10,275 nucleotides of DNA. Source: JBEAUL01 sp041161475. GTDB taxonomy: Bacteria > Pseudomonadota > Gammaproteobacteria > UBA6186 > Azoamicaceae. Each line of letters starts with the position of its first letter. Position 1 is the stretch's first letter. The stretch spans positions 1-10,275 of the forward strand of contig JBEAUL010000026.1 of the NCBI GenBank assembly GCA_041161475.1. Direction: 5' to 3'. The notes below the pieces were generated by a model that was not told the origin of the DNA, made no database searches, and saw only the letters and a program-made list of their open reading frames with translations. Below, in pieces: positions 8,168 to 10,275 of this stretch. Made by a program: the position numbers and the translations under genes.

Positions 8168-9747
8168 TGTTCTCGTGTCGCTAAAAACTGAATACCCGGC
8201 CAACGCTCTTGGGTCAGCTGTAAATTTACCTGTGTCGGTGCCAGATAAGCCAACTGATCGCCCCCATCTAGGGCCAAATGTTCGTAGGCCTTTGCTTCGA
8301 ATTCTTTAAGCATCACCGGATCGGAACAAACCACCCAACGCGCTGTCGAAATAGCAATACTGTCGTATACCGCGTCTACACCGTATTCATAGCGCAGTCG
8401 ATGGGCAATCACATCGAACTGTAAAATACCAATCGCCCCCAAAATCAAACGATTGTCTTTTAATGGCTTAAATATTTGGGTAGCACCTTCTTCGGACAGC
8501 TCAGTCAAACCCTTTTGTAAGGCCTTCATTTTCAGCGGATCGGCAGATCGCACGGATTGGAACAAATCGGGAGCAAAATAGGGAATACCCTTAAATTTTA
8601 GCGCTTCTCCTTGTGTAAACGTATCTCCAATTTGAATAGAACCGTGATTGTGCAAACCGATGATATCTCCCGGATATGCTTCGCCGATATGTTCGCGTTG
8701 ACCAGCCATAAAGGTTAGCGCTTGTCTTACTTGTATTTCTTTTTTTAAACGCACATTCTGCATACGCATACCAGAAACATATTTTCCAGAACAAATGCGT
8801 AAAAAAGCGATTCGGTCTCGATGTTGTGGATCCATATTGGCTTGAATTTTAAACACAAATCCAGAGAAATTGTTTTCTTGTGGTTCTACAATCCGTGTGA
8901 TTGCTTCTCGATGCCCGGGGGGCGGTGCGTAAGCGGCAAAGGCATCCAGTAACTCCCGTACCCCGAAATTATTTAAAGCCGAGCCAAAATAGACGGGCGT
9001 TAAAGTGCCAGCTAAAAAAGCGTCTTTGTCAAAAGCATGGCTTGCCCCTTTTACTAAGGCCAACTCCTCTCTAAAGTCAACGGCCAAGGGCCCTAGCGCG
9101 GCATCAACCGCTGGATTATTAATACCATCAATGACTTGACCTTCTTGTATCACCGCGCCTTTTCCAGGCTGATACAAAATGACCTGATCGTTCACTAAAT
9201 GATAAATCCCTTTAAAATGTTTCCCCATCCCAATTGGCCAAGTCACTGGAGCACAACAAATATTTAAAATACGCTCTACTTCGTCCAATAAATCGATGGG
9301 TTCTCTGGCATCGCGATCCATTTTATTGATAAAGGTAAAAATGGGCGTTTGGCGCAATCGGCACACTTCCATCAATTTAATGGTTCTTGCCTCTACCCCT
9401 TTTACCGCATCAATCACCATTAAAGCCGAGTCTACTGCCGTTAAAGTACGATAAGTATCTTCAGAAAAATCTTCATGGCCAGGCGTGTCTAGTAGGTTTA
9501 AGATTTTATGACGATAGGGAAATTGCATCACAGAGGTCGTCACTGAGATGCCCCGCTGCTTCTCTAGCTCCATCCAATCGGAGGTTGCATGACGCTGGGC
9601 TTTACGCCCTTTCACGGTTCCCGCTAATTGAATGGCACCCCCAAACAGGAGTAATTTTTCAGTAATTGTCGTTTTACCCGCATCCGGGTGAGAAATAATC
9701 GCGAAGGTACACCTTTTTGACAAGGCGCCAGTGTTGTTTTCAGTCAT
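8164..9747 (-). CDS. prfC: Peptide chain release factor 3 (RF3, translational GTPase)
   Basis: GTPase that removes RF1 and RF2 from the ribosome after peptide release. The 527 residues match E. coli RF3 (529), including the shared C-terminus TREH. G-domain motifs are visible: P-loop SHPDAGKT at 19-26, RGIS at 65-68 (switch I), DTPGH at 87-91 and NKMD at 141-144. Further RF3 signatures are VKGASHAFDKDAFLAG, GFVFKIQANMDPQHRDR, AYPGDIIGLHNHG and GAIGILQFDV, which distinguish it from EF-G. ATG start; the ribosome site is weak. The gene is monocistronic as far as can be seen, convergent with lptF: the two stop codons share TTAA at 8164-8167, leaving no room for a terminator between them. Identification is firm. 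Confidence 0.98.
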   Translation of the reverse strand: MTENNTGALSKRCTFAIISHPDAGKTTITEKLLLFGGAIQLAGTVKGRKAQRHATSDWMELEKQRGISVTTSVMQFPYRHKILNLLDTPGHEDFSEDTYRTLTAVDSALMVIDAVKGVEARTIKLMEVCRLRQTPIFTFINKMDRDAREPIDLLDEVERILNICCAPVTWPIGMGKHFKGIYHLVNDQVILYQPGKGAVIQEGQVIDGINNPAVDAALGPLAVDFREELALVKGASHAFDKDAFLAGTLTPVYFGSALNNFGVRELLDAFAAYAPPPGHREAITRIVEPQENNFSGFVFKIQANMDPQHRDRIAFLRICSGKYVSGMRMQNVRLKKEIQVRQALTFMAGQREHIGEAYPGDIIGLHNHGSIQIGDTFTQGEALKFKGIPYFAPDLFQSVRSADPLKMKALQKGLTELSEEGATQIFKPLKDNRLILGAIGILQFDVIAHRLRYEYGVDAVYDSIAISTARWVVCSDPVMLKEFEAKAYEHLALDGGDQLAYLAPTQVNLQLTQERWPGIQFLATREH

Positions 9748-9785
9748 CGGTATATGGCCACGTTAGTGCAATTTAAGGTGTCTCA

Positions 9786-9815
9786 AAGATACCCCAGTTT
9801 GCCCTCACTTGCCAA
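9786..9815 (-). promoter_or_regulatory. Candidate sigma70-type promoter for prfC
   Basis: In the 84-base gap upstream of prfC, the minus strand has TTGGCA (9815-9810, five of six to the -35 consensus), 18 bases, then TATCTT (9791-9786, four of six to the -10). Transcription would begin about 35 bases before the prfC ATG. The match is moderate and no activator or operator site is evident. Confidence 0.35.
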
Positions 9816-9826
9816 CCTTCATTCCA

Positions 9827-9850
9827 TTTTTTCAAGCTTGGCTTAAAAAA
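9827..9850 (-). repeat. AT-rich inverted repeat at the antitoxin-gene stop
   Basis: TTTTTT-C-AAGC, three bases, then GCTT-AAAAAA on the plus strand can form a ten-base-pair stem with one bulged base. It covers the stop codon of the antitoxin-like gene. The stem is mostly A-T and neither strand has a T-run directly after it, so terminator function is doubtful. Confidence 0.3.
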
Positions 9851-10221
9851 TCATTTCCATCAGATTTATTTGGGCGACGATTAGATGATGTATGTATATC
9901 CGTCTGTGATTTTCTTAACCCTCTCATTGAATGACCTGCTGCATATTTATGCAAAATACTGGCAATAAGTGTTTGATATGGGATGCCTTCGTAAGCCGCC
10001 TTAACTTTTATCGACAGTAAATCAGAAGAAGACAATCTGATATTCACTCTGGCATTTTTTTTCATTGTTTTTTTTGCAACATCCATCAAATGTTTTTTTT
10101 CTTTTTGATAATCAGAAATTGATTCAAAATTGTCTTCAGAAATCATCTCCTCCAATGCTTTTTCATCGTCATCTAAGGAAGAAAATACGGATTTGTTTTC
10201 TTTATTTTTTTTAATTTTCAT
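9832..10221 (-). CDS. Ribbon-helix-helix (CopG-like) protein, probable type II antitoxin
   Basis: A 129-residue cytoplasmic protein. The central segment looks like a ribbon-helix-helix DNA-binding fold: strand ARVNIRLS (57-64), helix 1 SSDLLSIKVKAAYEG (65-79), the turn IPYQ, and helix 2 TLIASILHKY (84-93). This pattern, with a charged helical N-terminal part (about 15-50) that would bind a partner, is typical of CopG-family antitoxins that neutralise a toxin and repress their own operon. A polar tail of about 35 residues (95-129) follows the fold and is longer than I expect for the family. The ATG start has AAGGAG nine bases upstream. By hand count 10021-10260 is about 27% GC, well below the housekeeping genes, suggesting transfer. 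No toxin gene is in the window; one could lie upstream beyond 10275. Antitoxin role is inferred from fold; a stand-alone regulator is possible. Confidence 0.65.
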   Translation of the reverse strand: MKIKKNKENKSVFSSLDDDEKALEEMISEDNFESISDYQKEKKHLMDVAKKTMKKNARVNIRLSSSDLLSIKVKAAYEGIPYQTLIASILHKYAAGHSMRGLRKSQTDIHTSSNRRPNKSDGNDFLSQA

Positions 10222-10230
10222 GTTTATGTT

Positions 10231-10236
10231 CTCCTT
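10231..10236 (-). promoter_or_regulatory. Ribosome binding site of the antitoxin-like gene
   Basis: AAGGAG on the minus strand (10236-10231), nine bases before the ATG at 10221-10219. It is a good match and supports this start. No clear promoter is visible between it and the window edge, which leaves room for the gene to be the second of an operon. Confidence 0.65.
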
Positions 10237-10275
10237 TTAAATACCACTTTTTAAGCTTTCTTGAAGGATATATAG

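Overview
The window looks like a stretch of chromosome from a gammaproteobacterium of moderate GC. The two LPS-export permeases, PepA, ValS and RF3 all match their E. coli counterparts in motifs and length. The MHS-family transporter and three non-ATG starts would fit an intracellular lineage such as Legionellales/Coxiellaceae, but that placement is an inference and weak. There is no rRNA, tRNA, CRISPR array or insertion sequence that I can see.

Layout, left to right. Positions 54-6938 hold four minus-strand genes with short gaps, transcribed right to left: pepA (6938-5421), valS (5369-2556), an MHS-family MFS transporter (2529-1171) and lptG (1130-54). The gaps are 51, 26 and 40 bases, so they could form one operon. 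An inverted repeat follows lptG at 10-51. A 125-base divergent region (6939-7063) separates pepA from lptF (7064-8167, plus strand). lptF converges on prfC (9747-8164, minus strand) so tightly that their stop codons share the four bases TTAA. Beyond prfC lies a visibly AT-rich gene (10221-9832, minus) for a ribbon-helix-helix protein of antitoxin type, and the window ends just upstream of it. No gene-free stretch exceeds 300 bases.

How the genes relate. LptF and LptG are the two transmembrane halves of the LptBFG ABC transporter that pulls lipopolysaccharide out of the inner membrane. In E. coli they are adjacent, in one operon divergent from pepA-holC-valS. Here lptF keeps its divergent place beside pepA, but lptG sits at the far end of the opposite operon, behind valS and a transporter gene, and holC is absent between pepA and valS. 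PepA (peptide turnover), ValS (tRNA-Val charging) and RF3 (release-factor recycling) are housekeeping proteins. The only clearly accessory part is the right edge, where the antitoxin-like gene may belong to a toxin-antitoxin pair whose partner lies outside the window.

I found no convincing new multi-gene system. The most interesting points are the split lptF/lptG arrangement and the AT-rich antitoxin-like gene, with its unusual C-terminal tail and four A8 tracts.
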